From: Homalodisca vitripennis
Lineage: Eukaryota > Arthropoda > Insecta > Hemiptera > Cicadellidae
Length of the DNA stretch: 64,000 nt
Direction of reading: 5' to 3'
Assembly: GCF_021130785.1 (NCBI RefSeq)
Contig: NW_025776784.1
Location: forward strand, 110,088-174,087
The notes beneath the pieces were generated by a model. That model saw nothing but the letters and a program-made list of their open reading frames with translations, ran no database searches and was not told the origin of the DNA. The stretch's first letter is position 1; each line of letters starts with the position of its first letter. The translations under genes were made by a program, and so were the position numbers. Below, one piece after another: positions 48,041 through 59,735 of the stretch.

Positions 48041-50167
48041 AATTGTTCAGACGAAAACATTTATCTAATTGAGCTAGTCTTAAAATTTGGATTTAGTAGA
48101 ATTTATATATAGGATAAATATAATTAGTTTATTTCTAACAATTTCATTAGTAACAGTTACGTTGTTTACATCGAAATACTTAATACTTTGAATAATGCGT
48201 TGATTTTCTAAGGTTAAAAAATACACATATGTTTAAGTACTATTTTCTACCAATTGATGTTATATCATCGAAATTTCTTTATCGATTTCAAGAACTATGT
48301 TGAGTGCTTACAAAATGCAAATTGACTCTCTCTCCCTGAAATACTCGCCAGTCATTGTCTTAATTCATAATAAAATAATATACCCATTGTAAAAGGAGCA
48401 AATATAAGTTCAAATACAGTAATAAGTCAAATAAAGTTTTGAGTTTGATGTCAAAGGATAGAAATTATGCCTTAGTTAAGAAAAATGGTATATTTAAAAC
48501 AGTCAGCTTATTGAATATTACTCGAATTATATAGAGTTCATGTCCAATTTTAAGTAATTCTTGGACTAATGTGACGGATCCGATTTATTATGGAGTTCCT
48601 TTAAAATTATTTGTACAGAAATACTTTTTGAAAGCTGAAGAACATAGACTTATTACAGTATAATTGCTGGGGGCACACAACAGTCCTATTTCAAAATAGT
48701 TCAAACTCCTGAAAACTCAAGAAGATCCCGACTTTGTTAAAAAACCTACACTAGGAAAAGAAACACTAACAAACGTAAGTGTACAATTAAAACACACACA
48801 CCAAAGCAAACAGGTAAGACGGACATATCGGATTTGATGAAGATTCTTGTTTGAAATGGAATAAGCCGTATTAGTCAGAAATGTCCAAGGTAAGTTATTT
48901 TACTTATCTGCAGGTCGCAAACATACAGTAAGTGTTCATTATCTTCCACCTCACACAGTATTGTGTGATTATTTGTCAACGTTTGATATTAGAATGTTGA
49001 CAAATGAGTATTAAATAATGGTGTAATTTATAGTACAATATAATTTTCATTGTGTTCAATTATTTCATAATATATATATTTTAATTGAGAAATGAATCTT
49101 ATCACTGTCCAATGTTAGCGTACGGTCTATATTAGAATTAAAATATAAAATATTGATGAATTTCAAATCTTACACCAGTTATCAAACCAGGTCTATGTTA
49201 ATGTTTACTTCAAAGTGATGTTTATTAGGTGAACGTGGACCGGAAATGTGGTCTGACGGAAGTTCAAACTAGACGGATTGGGATATTTCCGTTTATATTA
49301 ACTATTACTGACTCTTACATACTATTTAATCAGTTGACGATATTCATAATCACTTAATACACATTTTCTTATACATTCTTTGTGTTATAATAAAAGAAAC
49401 TTATATCAAAAAAAGGGATGAAAAAATACAGATACGTATTCATACTTTTTCAAAATATTGGGTGTGACTTGTGTGTGAAAGAAGTTAAATAAATAATATT
49501 CTCGAAAATAACCAATAAGTTGTGGATAGTGTGATTTGAATATTTAAATAGAATAACAATTTAGTTTCTTAAAAATTATAAATATTAAAACGGTGTGAGG
49601 ATTATAAAATACAATTATTAATATAAAGTTAGTCGAACAACTAAAAAATGATCATTAAGTAGTTTAATCAAAATAAATTACAAAAAATGTGGTAAATAGT
49701 GATGAGGGATAATATTTACACAATAGACATATTATAAACTATCTTTACTCCTAAGGCTCATCCGTATTTACGCTTTTGAATTTTTAAATTATCGAAGACA
49801 AATGTTTACTTAGAAGAAATCATATCTAACCACCAGATGACATATATTAATGATAACAATATCCTAAATCTATTTTAAGGTGAAATTTACTCATATACAT
49901 TTTCCAAATGGTGGATTTTCACTACATCAAGAAGCAAGGCTTGAGTTGACATAAATGGAAGGAGGCGTACTGAATGGATGTGAATGGATGTGACAGTTTC
50001 CTAGAGCTGAATAGAAGGTGAATTCACTCGGAATAACTTTCCATCACAGTAGTGAAACAAATTACAATTTCGCTTTATTACTTTTATTTATTGCATATAA
50101 ATGAGATAAAAATCATTTTTGGTGTACTAACTGTGTGTAATCGCAGTTGCGAGAAATACTCAATATA
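48041..50167. other. Non-coding; one perfect 10-bp inverted repeat
   Basis: ATTTGTCAAC (48971-48980) and GTTGACAAAT (48996-49005) form a 10-bp stem with a 15-base loop. No other feature recognised. Confidence 0.5.
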
Positions 50168-50288
50168 CAGGGCGTTTCAAAAAGGACTTTACAACTTTGA
50201 AAATTATTATAAATTTTATTAAATAAGGTACAGAGCTGGTTTTAGTGTTATTTTAAAGGAAACAATTTCAAGTTTTTTTTACCTTGAA

Positions 50289-52230
50289 CTAAAGATGTTC
50301 TATGTGGCTTCCGTTGGTTATTCTGCAGACATCCCATCGGTAGTCTATTTCTTCCCAGACTCGCACTAGCATTTCAGTTGTAACTTGCTCAGCAGCAGCG
50401 TAAATTCTTGCTCTAAGTTCAGGTAGAGTGGCTGGCAAAGGAGGTACGTACACCATATCTTTTATGAAACCCCGGAAGAAAAAATCTAGCGGTGTCAGGT
50501 CTGGAGAACGGGGGGCCATGCAATTGGCGCATCACGGCCAATCCATTGACCTGGGAAGCGGTCACTTAGAAAATCCCGGACGTCAGTCAGATAGTGTGGT
50601 GGTGCGCCATCTTGCATAAAGAAAACATTTCGTTCTCGGTCATCCTCATTGATCTGTGGTATTAAAAATTGTTGCAACATATCAAGGTACACTATTCCAT
50701 TGATGGTTCTCTCTTGGAAATAAAAGGGGCCGTACACTTTCTCTTGCTCAACGCACAAAACACGTTCACTTTAAGGCTATCACGAACATGTTGTAATGTT
50801 CCATGTGGATTTTCGCTGCCCCAAATCTTACAGTTATGTGTGTTTTACCTTGCCTCTTAAGTGAAAAGTGGACTCGTCAGAAACGATTATGTTGTCCAAG
50901 AAATGTTCATCATCATCATCCACTCGATTTAACATATCCACACTGAAAAGAATGGATTTTGGTTATGAGAACCGTGAAATAAGATTTTTGAGGCTCGATT
51001 AAGAAGGACCACTTCACACTAGGCAGTGGAGACGCCGAACACACTGATTTTAACAAGAGTTCACTAGGTTAGACATAATGAGTTTATGAACAGTGCATAT
51101 TCAAATAAAGTGCAGAAAATTTACCTTTGTTTTCATGAGGGGTAACCGTAGTCTGCTGTTGTTGAGGGCCAAGTTGTGATCAGGAAGTGTGGAAATAGGC
51201 TGCTGTCTTGTAGGCAGGCGTGAAGACGGAAGATGTCCTTCACGGATTCACTCACGCACAATACGATCGCAAACGAATAGTTCATAACACTGTGGCCAGT
51301 CCTGTAGAGCACGGTAGACGCGGGTGTCCGGGAACAGAGATGTTCTGGTAGAGATTGCCAATCCAGAGCACTGACTTTAATGTTAATGTAAATGTACAAC
51401 AAATAGAGATTAAACTAATATTTAAGTGAGAGAGTAACACATGAGGCATAAAGTCACGTGTTGAGTAAGTATGGTCAGCAGTGGCTAGAGTGCTATATAA
51501 GTGCCCCATGCGGGACTGAGCTTACACTGAGCAAGCGTGCAGTCGCTTGCAAGGTGGGCAGTTGATAAGTCAACCGTTGTGATTGGTTGGTGAGTGTACA
51601 GTAAACAGCTGATTCGTGAAAAAATGGTTCATTGGTCTGTCACTGTACGTGAATATTTTAATCCAGTAAGGAATGGTATTGTAGGCACTAGGCCGCAGAA
51701 AGAGATATAGAATTAATGCAGTATATACAGTTTAGTAAAATAAAGGCAAATATAGAGTATAAATTGCCCAAAAAATATATACATAATTATTGTTCAATAA
51801 AAGTAGCCTTTTCCTATTAGGCAATAAAAAACAAGTTATTTAACGCAATAATACTTAACACACACAGAAGTTCCTACAGGCAATCTTATCAGTATCTTTA
51901 ATTGCTTGTAAAAGCGAATATCGGTATGGTTTCAAGCGGAAACGTTTTCTTAACACACACCAAACCGTCGTATGTGGTACTTGCAGCTCACGAGATGCAC
52001 GCCGGGTCGATTTCGTAAGGCTATTTACAAAACATTGTCTCACTTGCTCAACGACTTCGTCAGATGTGCTTGGACGACCTGAGGATTTTTTATGTTTCAC
52101 TGAGCACCCTCTTTCTACAAAAAAATATGCCACTCATAAACTGTAGCCTTACTAGGAGGATCTTTAGCGTACTTGGTACGAAAAATACGCTGAACTGTTA
52201 TCGCAGACTTCGATTCTTCAAACCAAAACA
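50289..52230 (-). pseudogene. Mariner (DD41D-spaced) transposase, split and frameshifted
   Basis: The N-terminal part (about 52230-51866) has a helix-turn-helix start (ESKSAITVQRIFRTKYAKDP, SKATVYEW) and, after a frameshift near 52120, KSSGRPSTSDEVVEQVRQCF and TTVWCVLRKRFRLKPY. The catalytic part (50938-50289) contains the first Asp in NIIVSDESTFH, the second in FFMQDGAPPHY and the third in SPDLTPLDFF. Counting across the frameshift near 50515 gives 41 residues between the second and third Asp, the spacing of the insect DD41D (rosa-like) group rather than DD34D. The protein ends at 50289 with GSHIEHL. The reading frame is cut exactly by the LTR insertion, between the two V-D-flanking codons of NFCVDM. 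Confidence 0.9.
50944..51860 (+). mobile_element. Solo LTR (917 bp) with 5-bp target duplication
   Basis: The segment starts TG (TGAAAAGAATGG) and ends CA (CTTAACA). It is flanked by CACAC at 50939-50943 and 51861-51865. Removing it with one CACAC restores the transposase codons NFCVDM perfectly, so both borders are exact. A TATATAA (51494-51500) precedes a GC-richer stretch, and AATAAA signals lie at 51739, 51796 and 51823. This promoter-then-polyA order indicates + orientation, with U3 about 50944-51520. No internal gag/pol sequence remains, so it arose by recombination between two LTRs. Superfamily is not determinable from the LTR; a 5-bp duplication fits BEL/Pao, Copia and some Gypsy elements. 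Confidence 0.93.
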
Positions 52231-52387
52231 CACAAATAGCACGCTCAACAAACTACGCGAGTCAAAACTTGAACTGTTTTCCTTTAAAACAACACCAAAA
52301 CCAGATCTGTACCTTGTTTAATAAATTTTATCTGAATTTTCAAAGTTGTACAGTATAAAGTTGTACAGTCCTTTTTGAAACGCCCTG

Positions 52388-53209
52388 TATAGATAAACAC
52401 TCAAATTTTCAAGCGTAATTAATATTCAATGTTTCAATCACTTTATAGTATTCAGCGTTTTCAATACTCAGAGCGCTTTATTTTCTGATAGAGTGATTCC
52501 TGGAACGTTTATCCTACTCAAGACGGCAACCGTTTAAAAGTTTAATATTGATCTTATTTAAATTGTTGCCATTTTACTGAATACATCTCATGAAGTTTGG
52601 TTTGCTGTATTACGTTTTAATATTAAAGGCCTAAACAATAATATTCATTTTGAGGGACGCATTTAAGACCTTGATACTTTCCACGGGTCGCTCCCTCAAT
52701 CCAGACGGGTGATGATTTTTGCATTTTGCAAAATTTTGTAGATTTGCATGCTTTTAGACCTTTTACACACCTATAAATTATTACTGCCAATTTTACTGTT
52801 TTATTATATGTTGTTTCAAAGGAAATACTTTTGTTAAGACGTCACAGGATATAGACCCTAAGTACTCACAGCAAGTGTGTTGTGTCATCTCAATCTCCCC
52901 TTTCTAACCTCTAAACCTCAGCATAAAAGCTGTCGTCTATAACGCGAGGGGAACCTTTCACTTTTTATCTTTGAAACTTTCCCCCTTTTATGAACGTCCA
53001 AGGCGTTTTATCGCATATTGTTTTCAGTGAGTCTCTAAACAGTTTTCATAATATTGGAAACATCTCTCTCAGCTCTTTTGTTCTGAAAACATGCTTTATC
53101 TGAGTTCTGGTTTGTAACAGCTTTACCATTCTTATTAATTTCGTTAGATTTTCTGATGAAATGAAAATGTCCAATTCAAGTTTCCATCTTCTTACTTATT
53201 CATAAATAT
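52388..53209. other. Non-coding, nothing recognised
   Basis: AT-rich, short pyrimidine-rich stretches at 52890-53000; no frame or repeat identified. Confidence 0.5.
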
Positions 53210-53575
53210 CAATAATTTTCTTTGCGTCATCGTTAGCTGTCTGCCTATCTGTCTATAAGCACGATATCCCGAGACGAAACTAACCTTGACTTGAAATTAT
53301 GCATGAAGCATAATTTCTATATATACTACATCGAATTTGATGATGGTGTATGATACTTCAAGCTATTTATTGGGATTTTAGAGACGTTTTTAAATTGATC
53401 TTACAGTTATGGTGGCAACGAGAAAATATGATACAGTCGTATAAAAAATTTTAACATGCGACATAGGACACATACTCTGTCACAATGAAATGAGTTTTAG
53501 ACTTAAAATTTGCCATGCAAACTCAGCGAGGCCTGTAACAGTGATTTATTGTACTGCTGTCTTGTTTTGTATAAA
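53210..53575 (+). repeat. Interspersed family A copy
   Basis: GCGTCATCGTTAGCTGTCTG, GTCTATAAGCACGATATCCC, TTATGCATGAAGCATAATTT, GAATTTGATGATGGTGTATG and AAATGAGTTTTAGACTTAAA follow the family order; the 3' hairpin block is degraded (CCTGTAACAGTGATTTATTG). Confidence 0.85.
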
Positions 53576-53834
53576 AGCTAATTGTATATAGTGGTTTCAG
53601 CTAAGAATATAAAGATTAAAATGATTTACTTTTGGTCTCTAGTCAGTTCTCTGTGATTCGTTGGTGGGTGTAGACCTATTGTGACCTGCATTCTGTAGTT
53701 CAGTTTTAGTAATGAGCAGTGTTTTGTTTTTATCAAGCGAATAGTTTAGAGTTGCGATTCCAGAATTATGCGTGCCTCAACGCTCTGATATGATTTGTTT
53801 ATTTTAATGTAGATTGAAGTTATGTGTTAGGTTA

Positions 53835-53895
53835 GTATTCACCTGAAGAAAAGAAATAAGATTGCAGAGCTCGAAATGTACTGTTAGTGATTGTA
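53835..53895 (+). repeat. Family B motif
   Basis: CACCTGAAGAAAAGAAATAA, GATTGCAGAGCTCGAAATGT, then ACTGTTAGTGATTGTATTG. Best matched to the reverse copy at 29565-29625. Confidence 0.6.
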
Positions 53896-54164
53896 TTGTA
53901 TCACTAAACAAATCCAAATTTTCGGGAAAAAAACTTTTTTCCTTCACAATCCTTCCATCGTAAAAATCCAACTTCAAACAAAGCACTTGCTTATATTTTG
54001 ATATTGCGTATTAAAGAAATATACCGCACTATAATTATACTAAACGAACATGTTTTCCTCATTACAGTGAGGGTAAGTTGAATATCTACTGAGGCAAGAT
54101 CATTTTATTTCAAGTACACCACACACATAAATAACACTAAAACCTCCACGTTACGATTCCTTTA

Positions 54165-55680
54165 TCCCTTGATCTGGAGGGGTGCCACCCTTAATTGTTA
54201 TCAAGGTTCAGTCCTTATCCGGGAGAAAGCTTTTTATGTCCACCGCAAGCCCTCTGGACTTTTAACCTCAAAGGACGTGCTGCCCGTAATCTCTAGAGTA
54301 GTAATGTTCTGGGCCGAGCGTCCCCTGTATGTTTACTCTCCTGGATTGTCATTGTCCATTCCCCCATCGTCCTTCTACCAGTGTGTGGTCAGTGCGTATA
54401 AATAATAGACTAGAAATAGTATTTCACTACACTGATTGCTTACTTTATTTCATTACATTTAAATTGTTTTGTCTTGTCCCAAATTCAATGACTGAAGTAA
54501 TACGTAACTAATATGTAGCATGAGTTTTAAAATGTTCTGACCATCATTTTTACATTTCATCAGAAACGAATTCCATGCGATCATTGGTGATCGTTGGATT
54601 GTTGATATGTTGAATTGAATATTAAATAATTTAGGCCACAGCTCTTACTTCTCATGGCACTGTGTTATACTGTAAAAAATTATAAAAATGTATATTCCCT
54701 GCGTAATAATAATACATTTATTTATTACTGTAATTTACAATTTGTATGGCATCCCTTTGTTTCGTACTAATTAATCCTATTTAATTGTTTAAAACTGTCG
54801 TTTTTGCATTAGTATCACAAGCCCGTAATGCTTGTACAAGGTATTCATATGTACGTTTTTAAATTATGGTGGAGAATCTTATTCTGAATGCCATTATAAG
54901 AAAAAAAAATGTTCTTGAAATTCCTACGAAATCTTGCAAACAGGGGGAAATAGAAATAGAGATAAATACATATAAATTAATTTGAATACATTGTTCAAAT
55001 ACAAAACAGTCGCTTTGATGTATTACGACATTTAAAATACTGAAAATAATATAATCACTAATATATGCCATTGGTGTTTTTTTAATTACATGAGATCTAA
55101 TTTTTCTGAATCTAGATACATTGTAAAACGATATATTAGAAATAAGATTTTTATATTCACAGAAAGATATTGCAGAACATTGCATTGCATACTTTTATAT
55201 ATTCTTACAATATTCAGCGATTAATTAAAAAAATAGGTCCATTTAAAATAACAGGTTGTAAAAATACAATTAGAACATTACAATTTAATGCTCATTTACC
55301 TCAAAACCACTATCAAATCCTGCCAGAGATAACTATAATTATATATGATTGGAGAATTTGAAGGCCAATGCGCAGTTTTAATAAATTAGTTTCTTGTTAT
55401 AAATATTTCAGGAGTGCAAGACATACACGCACTAATGATTATATGTGTGTTTCGTTGCTGTGTTAAAAACCTTGATATTGTTGGTAATGAAAGTCAAAGT
55501 GATGTAAGCGAAATAGTTCTGCTATTTTCCAACAGATAGCTTGCGCTGTCTGCCAACGTGCAGTGATATTCCCGCGTTTCCGCCAAGCTCATTGATGGTG
55601 GCCTGACGCCTAGCTATTGTCACGTGACCTTATCTGATAAAATACCTATGGTTAAACCTACTTCAAATGCGCACGAAGTA
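54165..55680 (+). repeat. Left copy of an old duplicated module
   Basis: Holds, in order, a 245-bp block from 54165 (TGATCTGGAGGGGTG, AAAGCTTTTTATGTCCACCG, GTTTACTCTCCTGGATTG), a block from 55413 (AGTGCAAGACATACACGCAC, GCTGTGTTAAAAACCTTG) and GTCACGTGAC at 55619-55628. The same blocks occur in the same order and orientation at 58435-59500. The frame at 54169-54405 falls in the first block and is not conserved as a frame in the other copy, so I do not call a gene. Confidence 0.7.
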
Positions 55681-57087
55681 CTATAATTAAAAAAAAATGT
55701 TTTCTATTCCCCGATTAAGATCTCTGAATAATTAAATTTCTTGTAAATTAGAACAATTAAATAAGCATCATTAATATGAATTTACATTGCGATACAAAAT
55801 TATAAAAATGATATTATTTCAACTATATAAATAAAAGCAGAATATGGACATCATTTTTAAAGTGTAATTTATTATTTACATTAAGTAAAGTCCAAAACCA
55901 ATCCTAAAAATTAGAACATCATTCATCTTTCCTAAACAACCCCTTTATAATGATGTACCTCCTTGAGTAATGCTTACGTTGAATATTTTACCTCCTTGTA
56001 AATCATCCTCCATTGGATGTGAAAAGTCACTAACTCCCTTAAAAACTATTTCTTAAGTCCAGTATTCATTTACTAAGTTTAACTTTCAAAACTTGAGCCA
56101 AGACATGATTATTAAACCATATAGAACAAGACCTACACTGTAAATGTTTCAAACTTTAAACCAGAATAATTTTTTAAAGGGTGTACCTTTTGAGGTCAGA
56201 TTTGTGTTATTGTACCCTGCTAATACAGACCTATAATTTGGTATACTACTCGACCTATGCAGTAATGACTTTCTAAGTTTTATTGCTTCACCTGTAATCG
56301 TTCGCGAATTATCAAGCCCGTGCGGGACTTTTATAACACCCTGTACATAATGTGTTTAAAACTAGTGGACTGTATAATATATTGTGAAAAGATGAAATTG
56401 AAATAAAGTATTTTAAAAACTAGAAATTGCGGTATGGGATGATAGATAAAGTGAAAGTACATGAGTTTTAATCAAACACGTAATGTAAACAAAACAATAA
56501 CAACAAACACAATAATGGATGGCAACAAGGATGTTTAAATGAGGTGGGTAAATGGTTGCACTGTCCATAGACCACTATAATTATATTGAAATATACTATA
56601 TATTTATATAATAAATGTGTACATCTAACTTACTGAGATATATAAAATAATAGTTTTATTCTTAAGCAGTTTGATACTGAACATCTTTTGCATGGCCTTA
56701 AATACATCATACACTTTATATAGAAAAAACTTAATTTTTAAAGAGAACAATAGTTTTTAATGCATTGCTCACAAACAGTCTTTGCCAGGAAACTTTCAGT
56801 GAAATGATACTCTGTGACCATGAAATGATAAATATTCAGATATAATAATCACTAACGTATATATTAGCAATTGTAGAAAGGTTAAAAAAATCTATTCATT
56901 GGAATTCTTCAGATCTTCATTCATGTCCTACAAGAGAAACAGCAATGAGACAAAGAGTCGCAAATTAAATGCTCATAGTTTATTGAAATTAAATAGAAAT
57001 GAAAAAAAAAAAAACAAGAAGTAAGAAAGTTCAATATACATAGATTGTTTTTACTTTAAATGATGTAAACAGTTAACTCGTAATAGG
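55681..57087. other. Non-coding; possible MITE end
   Basis: GGACTTTTATAACACCCTGT at about 56325-56346 looks like the right terminus of a small DNA transposon, but the left terminus was not found. Confidence 0.4.
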
Positions 57088-57960
57088 TGGAAATGTAAAC
57101 TCAGAGAGATAACTGTTGCTTAACTCACATAAACCGTGGGCAGTCGACTGTATGATATGATTATTACTGCCACCGCTCATCTCTCCCGGCCTTATCCTTA
57201 CATGTCCTCGAGCCTCTCATAGCAATTAACAGTGGTCACATTATAAATATTTCCTTTTTCCAGTTGAAAATGATGAAAATGTAAACTCAGAGAAATAACT
57301 GTTGCTTAACTCACATAAACCGTGGGCAGTCGACTGTATGATAGGATTATTACTGCCACCGCTCATCTCTCCCGGCCTTATCCTTACATGTCCTCGAGCC
57401 TCTCATATCAATTAACAGTGGTCACATTATAAATAGTTCCTTTTTCCAGTTGAAAAGATGAAAATGTAAACTCAGAGAAATAACTGTTGCTTAACTCACA
57501 TAAACCGTGGGCAGTCGACTGTATGATATGATTATCACTGCCACCGCTCATCTCTCCGGCCTTATCCTTACTGTCCTCTATCCTCTTATAGCAATTAACA
57601 GTGGTTACATTATAAATATTTCCTTTTTCCAGTTGAAAAGATGAAAAATTTAAACTCAGAGAAATAACTGTTGCTTAACTCACATAAACCGTGGGCAGTC
57701 GACTGTATGATAGGATTATTACTGCCACCGCTCATCTCTCCTGGCCTTATCCTTACATGTCCTCGAGCCTCTCATAGCAATTAACAGTGGTCACATTATA
57801 AATAGTTTCCTTGACCTGTTGAAAGGGTAAAATGTAAACTCAAAGAGTTAACTTTTGCTTAACTCACAGGAACCGTGTTCAGTGACTGTTTAATACGATT
57901 ACTTGTACCGCTCAACTCTGAAGTTTTGCTCTTTCAAGCTTCCTCAAGCCTAGTATATCG
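57088..57960. repeat. About 185-bp minisatellite, 5 units
   Basis: The anchor GTAAACTCAG (or a one-base variant) lies at 57095, 57281, 57466, 57650 and 57834, a period of 184-186. Units contain GTTGCTTAACTCACATAAAC, CGTGGGCAGTCGACTGTATG, TCATCTCTCCCGGCCTTATC and AATTAACAGTGGTCACATTA. The first four are nearly identical and the fifth is diverged and shortened. Confidence 0.95.
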
Positions 57961-58434
57961 ATATGCTTACATATTAGTTTTAATTACTTACATTTAACTT
58001 ATTTTCCTAAAGCTGTTTTACCTCATTTTATGTAATAGCTAAAGAAATGCTGCATAGTTGTATCTTTAGCTGCTCTTAGAATTGATACAAAGAAACTCAT
58101 TCAGTCTGTTGGGTCAATGGTTTTATTTATGTCTAACCAACCATTTCTAATGAGCAAATTTATATTCATATTCACATTATTTATATCACGTATTATTTAT
58201 GTAACGGCCAATATATAATACTGTACTCTGTGCTAACCAATGGAGTAATATTGAGTTTTTTTTATATATTTCTTAAGAGCTCTTTGCATTCATACCGTCG
58301 GTAGGGTGAAACGTTTTTATCATTGAAATTATTGAATTACTAAACAATAAAATCTAGAGTTAATTTTTCCTAGAACAATTTTAGCCATTCTTCTTCTAAC
58401 ACTAAAACTTGTACATTTTATCCGATTCCAGTTA

Positions 58435-59500
58435 TCCGTTGATCTGGAGGGGTGTCACCCTACGGGTCGACGTAATTGTTATTAAGGCTAGTCCTAATCC
58501 GGGTGAAAGCTCTTTATGTCCACCGCGAGGCCAATGAACTCTCAACCTCATAGGATGTGCTGCCCTTGATCTCTAGTGATGCTTCATGGGGTCAGCATCC
58601 CCCGTTTGTTTACTCTCGTGGATTGTAATTGCCCAACTCCCTTGTCTTTCCACAACAGTTCGTGATCAATTTCAATAACTATTAGATGATAAATATAGGT
58701 TTTCATTATAATGATTGCAATAAAGTTAAATAGTTTAATTTGATAGCACAAGGCTGATGTACGATATAATATCTAGGTTTTAAATTGAAATACTTTTACC
58801 CTCTTCCTCACGTACGGTACCAAACGATCGTCGATCGTAATTAGATAGTTGATATATTCTTTAAATATATGAAACTTAGACTTCACAGGTTTTAAGACAT
58901 ATTATTTTTAACTAACTTTTGTTGGAATGAGTTTAATTTATATTTTATAATCTCAAAGTACTGGGAATCACATATAGTAGGCCCATTAAACTTAAAATGT
59001 TCCATGTACGATTACTAATAAAAATAATATCACAATATATGTACCATATGTTTTATAATGTTAAAGAAATTAAACATTACAAAAGCACTTTTCTGTACTT
59101 GTAGTTTGCCCACTATTACGTTAAATTAAAACTCAAAGAACCATCATCAAAATCTTCTGATATGTATAAGATTATAATTTTAAGGGTCAATATTTTTAAT
59201 TTTTATTAATTCGTTTGTTAATTTATGGTTTTTGATAGTGCAGGACACATTTTATTGCACTAACACGTCGACTATGATCGCTGTGATATAACCTTGTGTT
59301 GCAGTGGCAAGTCGGAGTGCTAAATGTTTCTGCAGTTTCCCGCTAGACAGCGCGAACTCATAGAGCAGCTGCTATTGGCAACCAGCAACGTTCTCCCGCA
59401 ATCCCTCCAAATATGGTAGATTGCCGCCAATCTCTTGTCACGTGACTTGAGTTACCGATAAATTAAGTCATTGGGTAAAATATGGTTGAGACTACATAAA
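58435..59500 (+). repeat. Right copy of the old duplicated module
   Basis: TGATCTGGAGGGGTGTCACC, GTGAAAGCTCTTTATGTCCA, GTTTACTCTCGTGGATTG; then AGTGCAGGACACATTTTATT with GCACTAA and GCTGTGATATAACCTTG from 59237, and GTCACGTGAC at 59437-59446. The spacing between blocks is shorter than in the left copy. Confidence 0.7.
59437..59446. promoter_or_regulatory. Candidate E-box/CLEAR-type palindrome GTCACGTGAC
   Basis: This 10-base palindrome matches the bHLH-leucine-zipper (USF/MITF/TFEB) binding core. It is kept in both copies of the duplicated module (also 55619-55628), with similar flanks (CTNTTGTCACGTGAC on the left). Function is inferred only from the motif. Confidence 0.35.
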
Positions 59501-59515
59501 TAAATACAGTTTATC

Positions 59516-59735
59516 GGGAGTGCCAATGGCCGAGTGGTCTAAGACGTTGGACATTGGGTTTGAGTTAGAGACAGCGCTGGTTCAAATCCTGTCAGTGACC
59601 ATTGTACTTTTTATCAGTACCATCCACCTTGTCCTCTCCCCCTTATTCTGTTTGATAAGATCCTCGCACAGGCCAGTCGCCCATGAGGACGGGCAGAATA
59701 AGGCTCAAAAGGGGATTGGCCTCTAATTAAAAAAA
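59516..59735 (+). mobile_element. tRNA(Leu)-like SINE, copy 2
   Basis: Box A TGGCCGAGTGG at 59527-59537 and box B GGTTCAAATCC at 59579-59589 lie in a type II tRNA-like head. The body matches copy 1 (42133-42360) in reverse orientation over its whole length, ending CCCATGAGGACGGGCAGAAT, AAGGCTCAAAAGGGG and an A-rich tail. Differences are scattered, so both are old or from different subfamilies. The open frame through it is accidental. Confidence 0.92.

Larger units (their letters stand above)
50168..52387 (-). mobile_element. DD41D-type mariner element with nested solo LTR
   Basis: The ends are inverted copies beginning CAGGGCGTTTCAAAAAGGAC. Similarity continues for about 100 bases on each side (TACAACTTTGAAAATT, then AAATTTTATTAAA and GGTACAGA). 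TA dinucleotides flank both ends (50166-50167 and 52388-52389), as expected for Tc1/mariner insertion. Removing the nested LTR and one copy of its target duplication leaves an element of about 1.3 kb, a usual mariner length. The transposase is on the minus strand and is broken. Confidence 0.93.

Noticed and set aside
59520..59726. 68-residue ORF and possible functional tRNA at the SINE
   Set aside because: The open frame is the SINE itself, and the tRNA-like head lacks normal acceptor pairing and continues into a SINE body.
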